From Actinomadura sp. NBRC 104412 (GTDB taxonomy: Bacteria; Actinomycetota; Actinomycetes; Streptosporangiales; Streptosporangiaceae), in the NCBI RefSeq assembly GCF_030269515.1, contig NZ_BSTM01000005.1, positions 40,357-104,356 of the forward strand: a stretch of 64,000 bases of DNA. Direction: 5' to 3'. The translations under genes and the position numbers were made by a program. Shown here piece by piece: positions 55,577 to 64,000 of the stretch (the first letter of the stretch is position 1; the number at the start of each line of letters is the position of its first letter). The notes under the pieces were generated by a model. That model ran no database searches. It was not told where the DNA came from and worked only from the letters and a program-made list of their open reading frames with translations.

Positions 55577-57196
55577 TCAGCCCTTCAGTACGCGCTGGTG
55601 GAGCTCGGTGACGACCTTCCGGGCGGACTCGAACGCGCCGTGCTGCCAGGCGATCTCGTAGCTGAGCCAGTCCCCGGAGAAGTAGACGTTGCCCTGCGGC
55701 TGGTTGAGCAGGGCGTACTCGGCGCCCCTCGACGGCCACCCGATCCAGCCGCCCTCGATGTGCGGCTGCCGGATCCAGGCGATGGACGCGGAGGAGGCCA
55801 CGCCCTGCCGGTACTTCGCACCGTGGATCTTCGCGCCCTGGTCGAGCGCGCGCCGCAGCCGGTCGGCGTGCGTCATCGCGGCGTACCGGTCGGCGTTGCC
55901 CCCGAAGTTGTAGTAGCCGATGACCACACCGCGTCCCCCGCTGCCGTAGCCGGACGACGGGTACCAGATGGTGGACAGGTCCAGGTCGGTGTTGGTGATG
56001 CCGCCGTAGATGCCCTCGTCCTCCTCCCACCAGCGCGTGCGGTACTCCAGGCCGATCTTGCCGGTGGACTCCGGGACGGGGGTGGCCAGCGCCGCCTGCA
56101 CGTTCGCGCCCAGGTTGTGCGGGGTCTTGGCGAGGATGTGCGGCGGCAGGGTGGCGATGCAGTAGTCGGCCTCCAGGACGCTGGTCCGGCCGTTCTTCTG
56201 GTACTCGACCCGGACGCCGCGCGCCAGGTTGGTGATCTTGGTGACCTTGCTGCCCGTGCGGATCTTCCCGTGCCCGATGGCCTTGGCCAGCGCGCGCGGG
56301 ATCTGGTCCATGCCGCCGACCGGCTGGAACATCAGCATGGCCTGGCTGTAGCCGAACTCGAAGGAGAAGCGCAGCCCGACACCGCTGGCCAGGACCTCCG
56401 ACAGCGACGGCACCGGGCCGAGGACCGTTCCGGACGTGTGCCCGGCGCCGGGGTTCACCGAGTAGCCGCGGCGCCCGTCGGTGCCCTCGTAGGCGAACCC
56501 GCCGGCCCGTCCCTTGATCGCCCCGAACGAGGTCAGGAACGAGATCAGCCGTTCCTTGTCGGTCGCGGTGAGCCGCTGGTCCAGCGCGCCCTGGTCGGTC
56601 GCCTTGGCCAGCAGTTCGGAGATGTAGCCGTACACGTCGGCCTTCGCGGTGCGCCACCGCACCGGGGCGGTCATGCCGGCCGACTCGTTGTAGATGTAGG
56701 CGTCGGCGTTGGAGTTGGTGAACACCTCCAGGGGCACGCCGAGCTCGCGGCAGTAGTCCATGGTGGTCATCCACTGCGCGATGCGCGCGGGCCCGGCGTT
56801 CATGTACTGGCCCTTGGAGAACCCGATGTGCTGGGTGGCGCCGCCGATCTCGGTCAGCTTGTCGCCGCCGCGCAGGGTGCGGTTGCGCCCGCCGACCCGG
56901 TCCTGCGCCTCCAGGATCGTCACGTCGTACCCGGCCTTGCCGAGCTCGTAGGCGGCGGTCAGTCCCGCGATGCCCGCGCCCAGCACGACGACCTTCGCCG
57001 CACCCCGGCCGCGCAGCGAGAAGTCCGACGGGCGCGGAGGCTGGAAGGGGGTCTTGGTCGCCGCCTCGGCGCTGGGCGCCAGGCCGAGCGCGCCCATGGT
57101 GGCGAACATCGCGCCGGCCCCTCCGGTGGCTCCGACCCGCGCGAGGAAGCTCCTGCGGCTGAACCCGGGCTCGTCCGATGCATTTCCGATCGCCAA
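55577..57196 (-). CDS. Tat-exported flavin amine oxidase
   Basis: A 539-residue FAD-dependent amine or L-amino acid oxidase. A twin-arginine signal (SRRSFLARVG, residues 13-22) and hydrophobic core lead to a cut near AEA. The FAD-binding VVVLGAGIAGLTAAYELGKA and EAQDRVGGRNRT follow, and NVYFSGDWLSY closes the flavin site. Folded export fits a cofactor-containing enzyme; hydrogen peroxide would be made outside. The 332-bp gap upstream is shared with the urease genes. Paired with a secreted RidA just downstream. Confidence 0.92.
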   Translation of the reverse strand: MAIGNASDEPGFSRRSFLARVGATGGAGAMFATMGALGLAPSAEAATKTPFQPPRPSDFSLRGRGAAKVVVLGAGIAGLTAAYELGKAGYDVTILEAQDRVGGRNRTLRGGDKLTEIGGATQHIGFSKGQYMNAGPARIAQWMTTMDYCRELGVPLEVFTNSNADAYIYNESAGMTAPVRWRTAKADVYGYISELLAKATDQGALDQRLTATDKERLISFLTSFGAIKGRAGGFAYEGTDGRRGYSVNPGAGHTSGTVLGPVPSLSEVLASGVGLRFSFEFGYSQAMLMFQPVGGMDQIPRALAKAIGHGKIRTGSKVTKITNLARGVRVEYQKNGRTSVLEADYCIATLPPHILAKTPHNLGANVQAALATPVPESTGKIGLEYRTRWWEEDEGIYGGITNTDLDLSTIWYPSSGYGSGGRGVVIGYYNFGGNADRYAAMTHADRLRRALDQGAKIHGAKYRQGVASSASIAWIRQPHIEGGWIGWPSRGAEYALLNQPQGNVYFSGDWLSYEIAWQHGAFESARKVVTELHQRVLKG

Positions 57197-57528
57197 GGAA
57201 CACCTCCATTGATCTTGACGACCGGGAGTCTGAGATCACTACATTTCGGACACGGGATCGCCGGGTAAGGGTTGTGTTTCACAGCAGAACGTGGCGTTAG
57301 ATAGTTGTTTCAACGTCCTCACAACGGATGTCCGGAACGCCCGATTTCGATAGGATGCTCGCCTCCGGCAGGCGCCCCGCCGCCGGTCACGGCCGGAAAC
57401 CGTTCCGTCGCCCACCGCCTTGGACGCGCCGACGGCGGGTTAAGGCCACCGGCGCCGTGTGAAAACGGCGTTAAATGCGCAACGTGACCGTTCCGTCGCA
57501 GGTCAGCCTGGGGATAGCGTCATGGACT
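57197..57528. promoter_or_regulatory. Divergent region between the amine oxidase and ureA
   Basis: A 332-bp gap. It contains short symmetries (GTTG-TTT-CAAC near 57306, CGCCGT/ACGGCG near 57451-57468) and must hold promoters for both directions. No nickel or nitrogen-regulator consensus was confirmed. Confidence 0.4.
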
Positions 57529-57831
57529 GTGCTGATCACTCCACACGAGCAGGAACGCCTGCTGATCCATGTGGCCGCCGGCGTGGCCCGCGATCGGCGG
57601 GCCCGCGGGCTGCGCCTCAACCATCCCGAGGCGACCGCGATCATCGCGGTGCACATCCTGGAGGGCGCCCGCGACGGGCGCACCGTGGCCGAGCTGATGG
57701 AGTCCGGCCGCACCGTCCTCACCCGTGACGACGTCATGGAGGGCGTCCCGGAACTCCTGGACTCGGTGCAGATCGAGGCGACGTTCCCCGACGGCACCAA
57801 GCTCGTCACCGTCCACAGGCCGATCCCATGA
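57529..57831 (+). CDS. ureA: Urease gamma subunit
   Basis: A 100-residue UreA, the normal size. [20 protein letters not shown] and [20 protein letters not shown] are diagnostic. It contributes to the (UreABC)3 urease that splits urea to ammonia and carbon dioxide. The GTG at 57529 gives the family-standard N-terminus. Its stop overlaps ureB by 4 nt. Confidence 0.96.
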   Translation: MLITPHEQERLLIHVAAGVARDRRARGLRLNHPEATAIIAVHILEGARDGRTVAELMESGRTVLTRDDVMEGVPELLDSVQIEATFPDGTKLVTVHRPIP

Positions 57832-58157
57832 TCCCCGGGGAGATCGTCGTCGGCGTGGAGCCGGTCGAGCTGAACCCCGGGCGTCCCCGGGTCACGGTCA
57901 CGGTCGTGAACACCGGCGACCGGCCGATCCAGGTCGGCTCGCACTACCACTTCGCCGTGGCCAACCCCGCGCTGGACTTCGACCGTGACGCGGCGCGCGG
58001 CCACCGCCTCGACATCCCCGCCGGTACGGCCGTGCGGTTCGAGCCCGGCATCACCCGCGACGTCGACCTCGTCCCCCTGGCGGGCGCCCGAGTAGTCCCC
58101 GGCCTCCGCCTGAAAGGAGCCCCCGGTGAACCCGCGCCTGAGAGGAGCCCTCAGTGA
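57828..58157 (+). CDS. ureB: Urease beta subunit
   Basis: A 109-residue Ure[10 protein letters not shown], then [20 protein letters not shown] and [13 protein letters not shown] identify it. The end departs from the usual VVYGF tail: the last 20 residues ([15 protein letters not shown]) are encoded by two near-copies of cctgaRAGGAGCCC, each like a ribosome binding site followed by GTGAAC. The stop is followed by the 97-bp repeat array. Confidence 0.95.
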   Translation: MIPGEIVVGVEPVELNPGRPRVTVTVVNTGDRPIQVGSHYHFAVANPALDFDRDAARGHRLDIPAGTAVRFEPGITRDVDLVPLAGARVVPGLRLKGAPGEPAPERSPQ

Positions 58158-58180
58158 ACACTGAGCGGGCGGGCGGTGTC

Positions 58181-58471
58181 TGGACTGAGGAGCGCAGGGA
58201 GCGAGGAACGAGCGACCGAAGCGACGAGGGAAGACACCGCCCAAAACGCCCGCGAAGCGCCGAGCGAAGGCGAGGCAATGGACACTGAGCGCAGGAAGCG
58301 AGGAACGAGCGACCGAAGCGACGAAGGAAGACACCGCCCAAAACGCCCGCGAAGCGCCGAGCGAAGGCGAGGCAATGGACACTGAGCGCAGGAAGCGAGG
58401 AACGAGCGACCGAAGCGACGAAGGAAGACACCGCCTGAAGCGCCCGCGAAGCGCCGAGCGAAGGCGAGGCA
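58181..58471 (+). repeat. 97-bp tandem repeat, three copies, between ureB and ureC
   Basis: Units run 58181-58277, 58278-58374 and 58375-58471 and are almost identical; each carries GAACGAGCGACCGAAGCGAC and ends GGCGAGGCA. Each unit boundary is AATGGACACTGAG. The last such boundary supplies the ATG of ureC (58472), so ureC begins MDTE from repeat sequence. Being 97 bp (not a multiple of 3), each unit is in a different frame. In most urease operons ureB and ureC are a few bases apart. Confidence 0.88.
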
Positions 58472-60202
58472 ATGGACACTGAGGCGAGGAGTACTCGGCT
58501 GTCGCGGGGGCGGTACGCCGCGTTGTACGGGCCCACTGTGGGGGATCGTGTGCGGCTGGCCGACACGGATCTGTTCATCGAGGTCACCGAGGATCGCAGT
58601 CGCGGGCCGGCGGGTGCCGGGGACGAGGCGGTGTTCGGGGGCGGCAAGGTGATCCGGGAGTCGATGGGCCAGGCGCGTGCGACGCGTGCCGAGGGTGCGC
58701 TCGATCTGGTCATCACCGGTGCGGTGGTGCTGGATCACTGGGGGATCGTCAAGGCCGACGTCGGTGTCAGGGACGGGCGGATCGTCGCGCTCGGCAAGGC
58801 GGGTAATCCGGACACGATGGACGGTGTCCATCCGGACCTGGTGATCGGGCCGTCCACCGAGGTGCTGGCGGGCAACGGCAAGATCCTGACGGCGGGCGCG
58901 GTGGATTCGCACGTCCATTTCATCTGCCCGCAACTGGTGGACACGGCGCTCGGCGCGGGGGTGACCACGCTGATCGGCGGCGGCACGGGCCCGGCGGAGG
59001 GGACGAAGGCGACCACCGTCGCGGGCACCTGGTACCTGCAGCGCATGCTGGAGGCGATGGACGGCCACCCGGTGAACGTGGCGCTGCTCGGCAAGGGCAA
59101 CACCGTGTCGGAGGACGCCCTCTGGGAGCAGTTGCGCGCGGGGGCGTCGGGGTTCAAGCTGCACGAGGACTGGGGGTCCACGCCCGCCGCGATCGACGCT
59201 TGTCTGCGCGTGGCGGACGCGTCGGGCGTGCAGGTGGCGCTGCACAGCGACACCCTGAACGAGGCCGGGTACGTGGAGTCGACGCTGGAGGCCATCGGCG
59301 GCCGGTCGATCCACGCGTACCACACCGAGGGCGCCGGGGGCGGGCACGCGCCGGACATCATCACGGTGGCCTCGCACCCGAACGTGCTGCCGTCGTCCAC
59401 CAACCCGACGAGGCCGCACACGGTGAACACGCTCGACGAGCACCTCGACATGCTGATGGTGTGCCATCACCTCAACCCGTCGGTGCCCGAGGATCTGGCG
59501 TTCGCCGAGTCCAGGATCAGGCCGACCACGATGGCGGCGGAGGACGTGCTGCACGACCTGGGCGCGATCTCGATGATCGGGTCGGACTCGCAGGCGATGG
59601 GGCGGATCGGCGAGACGGTGATCCGCACGTGGCAGACCGCGCACGCGATGAAGCGGCGCCGGGGCGACCTGGAGGGACCGGCCGACAACCTGCGCGCCCG
59701 CCGCTACGTCGCCAAGTACACGATCAACCCGGCGATCGCGCACGGTCTCGACGGCGAGGTCGGCTCGGTGGAGCCGGGCAAGCTGGCCGACCTGGTGCTG
59801 TGGGATCCGGCGTTCTTCGGGGTCCGGCCGCACGTGGTGGTGAAGGGCGGGATGATCGCGTGGGCGGCGATGGGGGACGCGAACGCGTCGATCCCGACGC
59901 CGCAGCCGGTGCTTCCGCGCCCGATGTTCGGCGCCGCCCCGCCGGTCGCCGCCGGGACGTCGCTGCACTTCGTGTCGCGGGCCGCGATCGAGGATGGGCT
60001 GGGCGGGAGGCTGGCGGTGCGGCGGGCGCTGGTGCCGGTCAAGGACACCCGCGGGCTCGGGAAGGACGCGATGCCGCTGAACGACGCGCTGCCGACGATC
60101 GAGGTGGATCCCGACACGTTCACCGTCGTGGTCGACGGCGAGGAGATCGAGCCCGCGCCGGCCGGTGAGCTGCCCATGGCCCAGCGCTACTTCCTCTTCT
60201 GA
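58472..60202 (+). CDS. ureC: Urease alpha subunit (catalytic)
   Basis: A 576-residue UreC with a dinickel site. DSHVHF (His147, His149), the carbamylated-lysine segment [10 protein letters not shown] (about Lys229), and the mobile flap [21 protein letters not shown] are present. Nickel ligands and the active site look intact, so it should be functional. The N-terminal MDTE comes from the upstream repeat; the usual protein starts at the following [20 protein letters not shown]. It has no strong ribosome binding site; ureF follows after 1 nt. Confidence 0.97.
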   Translation: MDTEARSTRLSRGRYAALYGPTVGDRVRLADTDLFIEVTEDRSRGPAGAGDEAVFGGGKVIRESMGQARATRAEGALDLVITGAVVLDHWGIVKADVGVRDGRIVALGKAGNPDTMDGVHPDLVIGPSTEVLAGNGKILTAGAVDSHVHFICPQLVDTALGAGVTTLIGGGTGPAEGTKATTVAGTWYLQRMLEAMDGHPVNVALLGKGNTVSEDALWEQLRAGASGFKLHEDWGSTPAAIDACLRVADASGVQVALHSDTLNEAGYVESTLEAIGGRSIHAYHTEGAGGGHAPDIITVASHPNVLPSSTNPTRPHTVNTLDEHLDMLMVCHHLNPSVPEDLAFAESRIRPTTMAAEDVLHDLGAISMIGSDSQAMGRIGETVIRTWQTAHAMKRRRGDLEGPADNLRARRYVAKYTINPAIAHGLDGEVGSVEPGKLADLVLWDPAFFGVRPHVVVKGGMIAWAAMGDANASIPTPQPVLPRPMFGAAPPVAAGTSLHFVSRAAIEDGLGGRLAVRRALVPVKDTRGLGKDAMPLNDALPTIEVDPDTFTVVVDGEEIEPAPAGELPMAQRYFLF

Positions 60203-60203
60203 C

Positions 60204-60881
60204 ATGGAGTTGCCCGCCCGGCTGCTGCTGCTCGCCGACTCGCGGCTTCCGGCGGGCGGGCACGCGCACTCGGGCGGGCTGGAACCGGCCGTGACGGCGG
60301 GCGAGGTGAGGGACGTCGCGGGGCTGGCCGATTTCCTCCGGGGACGCCTGGCGACGGCGGGCCTGGTGTCGGCCGCCCTGGCCGCCGCCGCGTGCGCCCA
60401 TGCCCGCGCCCCTGGCTGGGCGTGGGAACGGCTGGACGCGGAAGCGGACGCACGCACCCCTTCGCCCGCCCAGCGCAAGGCGTCCCGCGCGCAAGGCAGA
60501 TCGCTTCTGCGCGTGGCGCGGCGCACCTGGCCACATCCGGCCCTGGACACCCTCGCCAACGCGTGCCGTGAGCCACCGCACCAGCCCCTCGTCCAGGGCG
60601 TGGCGACCGCGGCGGCGGGCGGCACGCCCGCGCAGGCCGCCGCCATCAGCGCGTACGGGGCGGTCACCGGCGCGGCATCGGCGGGCGTACGGCTGCTGGG
60701 TCTCGACCCGCTGGCCGTCCACGGGGTCCTGGCCGACCTCGCCCCGTCCATCGACGCCGTGGCGGGCCGGGCGTCGCGGCGGCCCGATGACTGGGCGGGG
60801 CTGCCGGCGCTCTCCGCGCCCGCCCTCGACCGGTTCGCCGAACTGCATCTGGGCGCCGACCTGCGCCTGTTCGAGTCCTGA
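60204..60881 (+). CDS. ureF: Urease accessory protein UreF
   Basis: A 225-residue UreF, a helical GTPase-activating helper for nickel loading. LLLADSRLPAGGHAHSGGLE at the N-terminus and AAISAYGAVTGAASAGVRLL near the middle match. It starts 1 nt after the ureC stop and ends 12 nt before ureG. Confidence 0.9.
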   Translation: MELPARLLLLADSRLPAGGHAHSGGLEPAVTAGEVRDVAGLADFLRGRLATAGLVSAALAAAACAHARAPGWAWERLDAEADARTPSPAQRKASRAQGRSLLRVARRTWPHPALDTLANACREPPHQPLVQGVATAAAGGTPAQAAAISAYGAVTGAASAGVRLLGLDPLAVHGVLADLAPSIDAVAGRASRRPDDWAGLPALSAPALDRFAELHLGADLRLFES

Positions 60882-60893
60882 CGGAGGTTCACC

Positions 60894-61571
60894 ATGGGGG
60901 CACACCATCACCACGACCCGCACCGGGAGGCGCCCGCGCGGGGCCGCGCGCTGCGGCTGGGCATCGGCGGTCCGGTCGGCAGCGGCAAGACGGCGCTGAC
61001 CGCCGCGCTGTGCCGGGCGCTGCGCGACGAGTTCGAGCTGGCCGTGGTGACCAACGACATCTACACCACCGAGGACGCCGACTTCCTGCGCCGCGAGGCC
61101 GTGCTGGCCGCCGACCGGATCACCGCGGTGCGGACGGGCGCCTGCCCGCACACCGCCATCCGGGACGACATCTCCGCGAACCTCGACGCGGTGGAGGAGC
61201 TGGAGGAGCGGCACGGCCGGACGCTGGACCTGGTCATCGTCGAGAGCGGCGGCGACAACCTCACCGCGCTGTTCAGCCGGGGCCTGGCCGACGCGCAGAT
61301 CTTCGTGCTGGACGTGGCGGGCGGCGACGACGTCCCGCGCAAGGGCGGCCTGGGCGTCGCGGCGGCCGACCTGCTGGTGGTCAACAAGACCGACCTGGCG
61401 CCGCTGGTCGGCAGCGACCTGGAGGTGATGGCGCGGGACGCCGCCCGTGTCCGCGACGGCGGGCCGGTGGCGTTCACCTCGTTGCGCGAGCGTCCCGACG
61501 CCCCCGAGGTGACCGGCTGGCTTCGTGGCGTGCTGCGCGAGTGGGCGGGCCACCAGACGGTGACCACATGA
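60894..61571 (+). CDS. ureG: Urease accessory GTPase UreG
   Basis: A 225-residue nickel-insertion GTPase: [16 protein letters not shown] (P-loop), [41 protein letters not shown] and [10 protein letters not shown]. The histidine-rich start (AHHHHDPH) probably binds nickel. It overlaps ureD by 4 nt (ATGA), so they are coupled. Confidence 0.97.
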   Translation: MGAHHHHDPHREAPARGRALRLGIGGPVGSGKTALTAALCRALRDEFELAVVTNDIYTTEDADFLRREAVLAADRITAVRTGACPHTAIRDDISANLDAVEELEERHGRTLDLVIVESGGDNLTALFSRGLADAQIFVLDVAGGDDVPRKGGLGVAAADLLVVNKTDLAPLVGSDLEVMARDAARVRDGGPVAFTSLRERPDAPEVTGWLRGVLREWAGHQTVTT

Positions 61572-62284
61572 CCCGGACCGCCTCCACCAGGGGTTACACC
61601 GCTCGGGCCGCGGTCACCGCCGAGCGCTCCCCGTCCGGCGGGACGCGGCTGACCCGGCTTCGCTCGGACGGGCCGCTGGCGTTGCGCGCCACGTCCGGCG
61701 GTGTGCATCTGGTGGGTGCGGCGGCGGGCCCGCTCGGCGGCGACGATCTCGAACTGGAACTCATCGTGCGGGCCGGTGCGCGCCTTTCGCTGCGCTCGGC
61801 CGCCACCTCGCTCGCGCTGCCCGGCGACGGCCCGTCCCGGATGACCGTACGGGCCGAAGTGGGCGCCGGTGGGCATCTGGACTACGCGCCCGAGCCGACG
61901 GTGGCCGCGGCCCGCTGCGACCATCGCGCCACGGCCCACATCACGCTCGCGCACGGGGCGACGCTGCGCTGGCGGGAGGAGCTGATCCTGGGACGCCACG
62001 GCGAAGAGCCGGGCCGTCATAGCAGCCGCATGGACGTCACCCTCGGCGGGACTCCCCTGCTCCGGCACGAGCTGTGCCTCGACGACCCTCACATCTACCG
62101 GGGCCGCGCCGTCCTCGGGGACGCCCGTGCCGTCGGAAGCGTCCTGCTGGTAGGCGGCGACCTCCCCCGCTCCGCGCGGACGGGGGAAGGACTGGCCGTG
62201 CTGCCCCTCGCCGGCCCCGGCGTGCTCATCACCGCGACGGCGCCCGACTCCGCCGTCCTCAGACGACGTCTCGCGGCGGTATGA
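61568..62284 (+). CDS. ureD: Urease accessory protein UreD
   Basis: A 238-residue UreD/UreH, which binds urease and UreFG during assembly. The conserved blocks include [46 protein letters not shown] and [14 protein letters not shown]. It is the last of the six urease genes in this unit; ureE is not seen. The helicase gene starts 16 nt later. Confidence 0.93.
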   Translation: MTRTASTRGYTARAAVTAERSPSGGTRLTRLRSDGPLALRATSGGVHLVGAAAGPLGGDDLELELIVRAGARLSLRSAATSLALPGDGPSRMTVRAEVGAGGHLDYAPEPTVAAARCDHRATAHITLAHGATLRWREELILGRHGEEPGRHSSRMDVTLGGTPLLRHELCLDDPHIYRGRAVLGDARAVGSVLLVGGDLPRSARTGEGLAVLPLAGPGVLITATAPDSAVLRRRLAAV

Positions 62285-62300
62285 CCCGTTCGGTCACAAT

Positions 62301-64000
62301 ATGGCGGTGGATTTCGACGGGGTGGGCTGGCCTGGGGAGCTGCGGCCGTACCAGGAGAAGGCGCTGGGCAAGCTCGCCGACGCCTGGAACGAGGGCCGGT
62401 CCAGGGCCTGGGTGATGCTTCCGCCCGGCACCGGGAAGACCCTGGTGGGCCTGGAGGCGGCGCGCAGGCTCGGCCGGCGCACGGTGGTCCTCGTCCCCAA
62501 CACCGCGATCCAGAACCAGTGGGTGGAGCACTGGCGGCGCTGCGGCGGCGAGGCGGGCACCGACCGCGACCTGCGGCACGCGGTCACCGTCCTGACCTAC
62601 CAGTCCCTGGCGGTGTTCGACCCGGACGCCGAGACCGACGAGGAGGGGCGCACCAAGCAGCGCCAAGGCGGGCTGGTGCGGCTCCTGCACGACAACGGCC
62701 GCGCCCTGGTCACCGCGCTGCACGACGCGGGGCCGCTGACGCTGATCCTGGACGAGTGCCACCACCTGCTGGACGTCTGGGGACGCCTGCTCGCCGAGAT
62801 CCTGAAGGAACTGCCCGACGCGCGCGTGATCGGCCTGACCGCCACCCCGCCGGAGTCGCTGACCCCCGACGAGTCCAAGCTGGTGGACGAGCTGTTCGGG
62901 GTCCCGATCCTCGGGGCGTCCATCCCGGCGATGGTGCGGCAGGGCTACCTCGCACCGTTCGCCGAGCTGGCCTGGCTGACCACGCCGACCGCCGTGGAGG
63001 CCGCCTACGTCGCCGGGGAGGCCGAGCGGTTCGCCGAGCTGACCGCGGGCCTGCTCGAACCCGGCTTCACCACGACCGGCCTGCTGGAATGGCTGGACGC
63101 CCGGATGGTCGACCGCACGTTCGTCCGCGGGCGCGACGGCGGCACGGCGGAGAGGAACACGGCGGAGGGCGGCACGGTGTCCTGGGCGCGGGTCGAGACG
63201 GCCGAGCCGAGGATCGCCGCCGCCGCGCTGCGGTTCCACCACGCCGGGCTGCTGGCGTTGCCGCCGGGCGCCCGGCTGCGCGAGGAACACCGGCACCCTC
63301 CGACCGCCGAGGACTGGGTGGCGCTGCTCAACGACTACGTCGTCCACTGCCTGCAACGCAGCGAGAAGGAGAAGGACCAGCGCGCGCTGGACGCCATCAA
63401 GCGCGCGCTGCCGGCCGTCGGCTACCAGCTGACCCGGCGCGGCATCCGGGCCGCCCGGTCGCCCGTGGACCGGGTGCTGGCGCGCAGCGCCGCCAAGACC
63501 CACGGGGCGGTGGAGATCGCCGCCTTGGAGGCGTCCGCGCTGGGCGCCCGGCTGCGCTGCCTGGTGCTGTGCGACCACGAACGCGCGGGCGCGACACTGC
63601 CCGCGCGGCTGCGCGACGTCCTGGACGAGGAGGCGGGGTCGGCGTGGCTGATGCTGCGCAGCCTGGTCGCCGATCCGCGCACCCGCGCGCTGTCCCCCAT
63701 GCTGGTCACGGGACGCACGGTCGCCGCCGCCGAGGAGACCGCGCAGGCCTTCGTGCTGGAGCATCACGAGCGGGGGCTGGAGGTGGAGCCGGCGGGCGGC
63801 GGGATCGCGCTGATCACCGGGTCGTGGTCGTCGCGGGTGTGGGTCCGGCTGATCACGGCGTTCTTCGAGTCCGGCGGCTGCCAGGTCCTGGTGGGCACCC
63901 GGGGGCTGCTCGGCGAGGGCTGGGACGCCCGCGGCATCAACACGCTGATCGACCTGACCACGGCGACCACGCCCACCGCCGTCGTCCAGACGCGCGGGCG
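62301..64000 (+). CDS. Superfamily 2 DEAD/DEAH-type helicase (partial at window end)
   Basis: At least 566 residues, still open at the window edge. Motif I is MLPPGTGKTLVGLEAA, the Ia region VVLVPNTAIQNQWVEHWR, motif II DECHH (a DExH variant), motif III GLTATPP, and late motifs include GTRGLLGEGWDARGIN (motif V/VI region). The family is a large actinobacterial SF2 ATPase, often in defence or nucleic-acid repair; here it follows the urease genes without an obvious link. ATG at 62301; a GTG lies 6 nt further in. Confidence 0.88.
   Translation, partial: MAVDFDGVGWPGELRPYQEKALGKLADAWNEGRSRAWVMLPPGTGKTLVGLEAARRLGRRTVVLVPNTAIQNQWVEHWRRCGGEAGTDRDLRHAVTVLTYQSLAVFDPDAETDEEGRTKQRQGGLVRLLHDNGRALVTALHDAGPLTLILDECHHLLDVWGRLLAEILKELPDARVIGLTATPPESLTPDESKLVDELFGVPILGASIPAMVRQGYLAPFAELAWLTTPTAVEAAYVAGEAERFAELTAGLLEPGFTTTGLLEWLDARMVDRTFVRGRDGGTAERNTAEGGTVSWARVETAEPRIAAAALRFHHAGLLALPPGARLREEHRHPPTAEDWVALLNDYVVHCLQRSEKEKDQRALDAIKRALPAVGYQLTRRGIRAARSPVDRVLARSAAKTHGAVEIAALEASALGARLRCLVLCDHERAGATLPARLRDVLDEEAGSAWLMLRSLVADPRTRALSPMLVTGRTVAAAEETAQAFVLEHHERGLEVEPAGGGIALITGSWSSRVWVRLITAFFESGGCQVLVGTRGLLGEGWDARGINTLIDLTTATTPTAVVQTRG

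Noticed and set aside
58176..58385. A 69-codon frame made of MDTERRKRGTSDRSDEG-type repeats
   Set aside because: Encoded only by the 97-bp repeat, which changes frame each unit; no independent start signal.
58151..60895. A 914-codon antisense frame across ureC and the repeat
   Set aside because: Arginine/histidine-rich shadow of ureC; the repeated part is the 97-bp array.

Overview
The window is high-GC DNA with frequent GTG and TTG starts, purine-rich ribosome binding sites and gene families typical of filamentous Actinobacteria: an LprG/P55-like pair, an Rv1733c-like protein, DUF475/TerD stress genes, an HrdB-type sigma factor and glucosylglycerate hydrolase. I would place it in the Streptosporangiales (Actinomadura or a relative), but that is inference from gene content; no rRNA is present.

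Layout. 1-5.9 kb: a tandem intergenic repeat, an MpaB-type oxygenase, CutA, secreted gamma-glutamyltransferase and an APC permease. 5.9-10.1 kb: a compact four-gene operon (Nudix/winged-helix regulator, J-domain pseudokinase, VWA protein, divergent adenylosuccinate synthetase) with an inverted repeat at its start; this is the best candidate for an undescribed system. 10.0-12.4 kb: a nucleobase permease and a 2-oxoglutarate oxygenase facing it. 12.7-19.2 kb: a secreted hydrolase, a frameshifted remnant, a membrane HD-GYP protein, STAS, a thiamine-binding protein, TetR and enoyl-CoA hydratase. 19.2-23.2 kb: a second, inverted copy of the intergenic repeat, tRNA-Met, a thioesterase, and the LprG/P55-like operon. 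23.4-31.0 kb: a LytS/LytTR two-component system with two sodium:solute symporters and their small partners, preceded on the same strand by an ethylene-forming-enzyme homologue. 31.2-39.3 kb: clpC and assorted single genes, ending in a decayed integrase beside tRNA-Asn. 39.2-50.9 kb: glucosylglycerate hydrolase and a Ter stress cluster (HAD, phosphoribosyltransferase/StiP-like, aldolase-like lyase, three TerD, DUF475), then a coiled-coil protein and YbjQ. 51.1-54.2 kb: dnaG and a principal-type sigma factor. 54.3-57.2 kb: a secreted RidA and a Tat-exported amine oxidase. 57.5-62.3 kb: ureABC-FGD, with a 97-bp triple repeat wedged between ureB and ureC. 62.3 kb to the end: an SF2 helicase cut by the window edge.

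How the genes fit together. The four-gene operon links a nucleotide-sensing regulator to a purine-like ligase that has lost its usual catalytic histidine, so an altered nucleotide product controlled by a kinase-like/VWA pair is plausible. The Ter genes form the known metabolite-making arm of the Ter system, though no ATP-grasp gene is seen here. The two-component genes probably control the carboxylate symporters beside them. RidA probably clears imines made by its neighbouring exported oxidase. The urease genes form one transcription unit. Most starts were chosen by ribosome binding site spacing, and family calls come from recognisable motifs rather than database searches.
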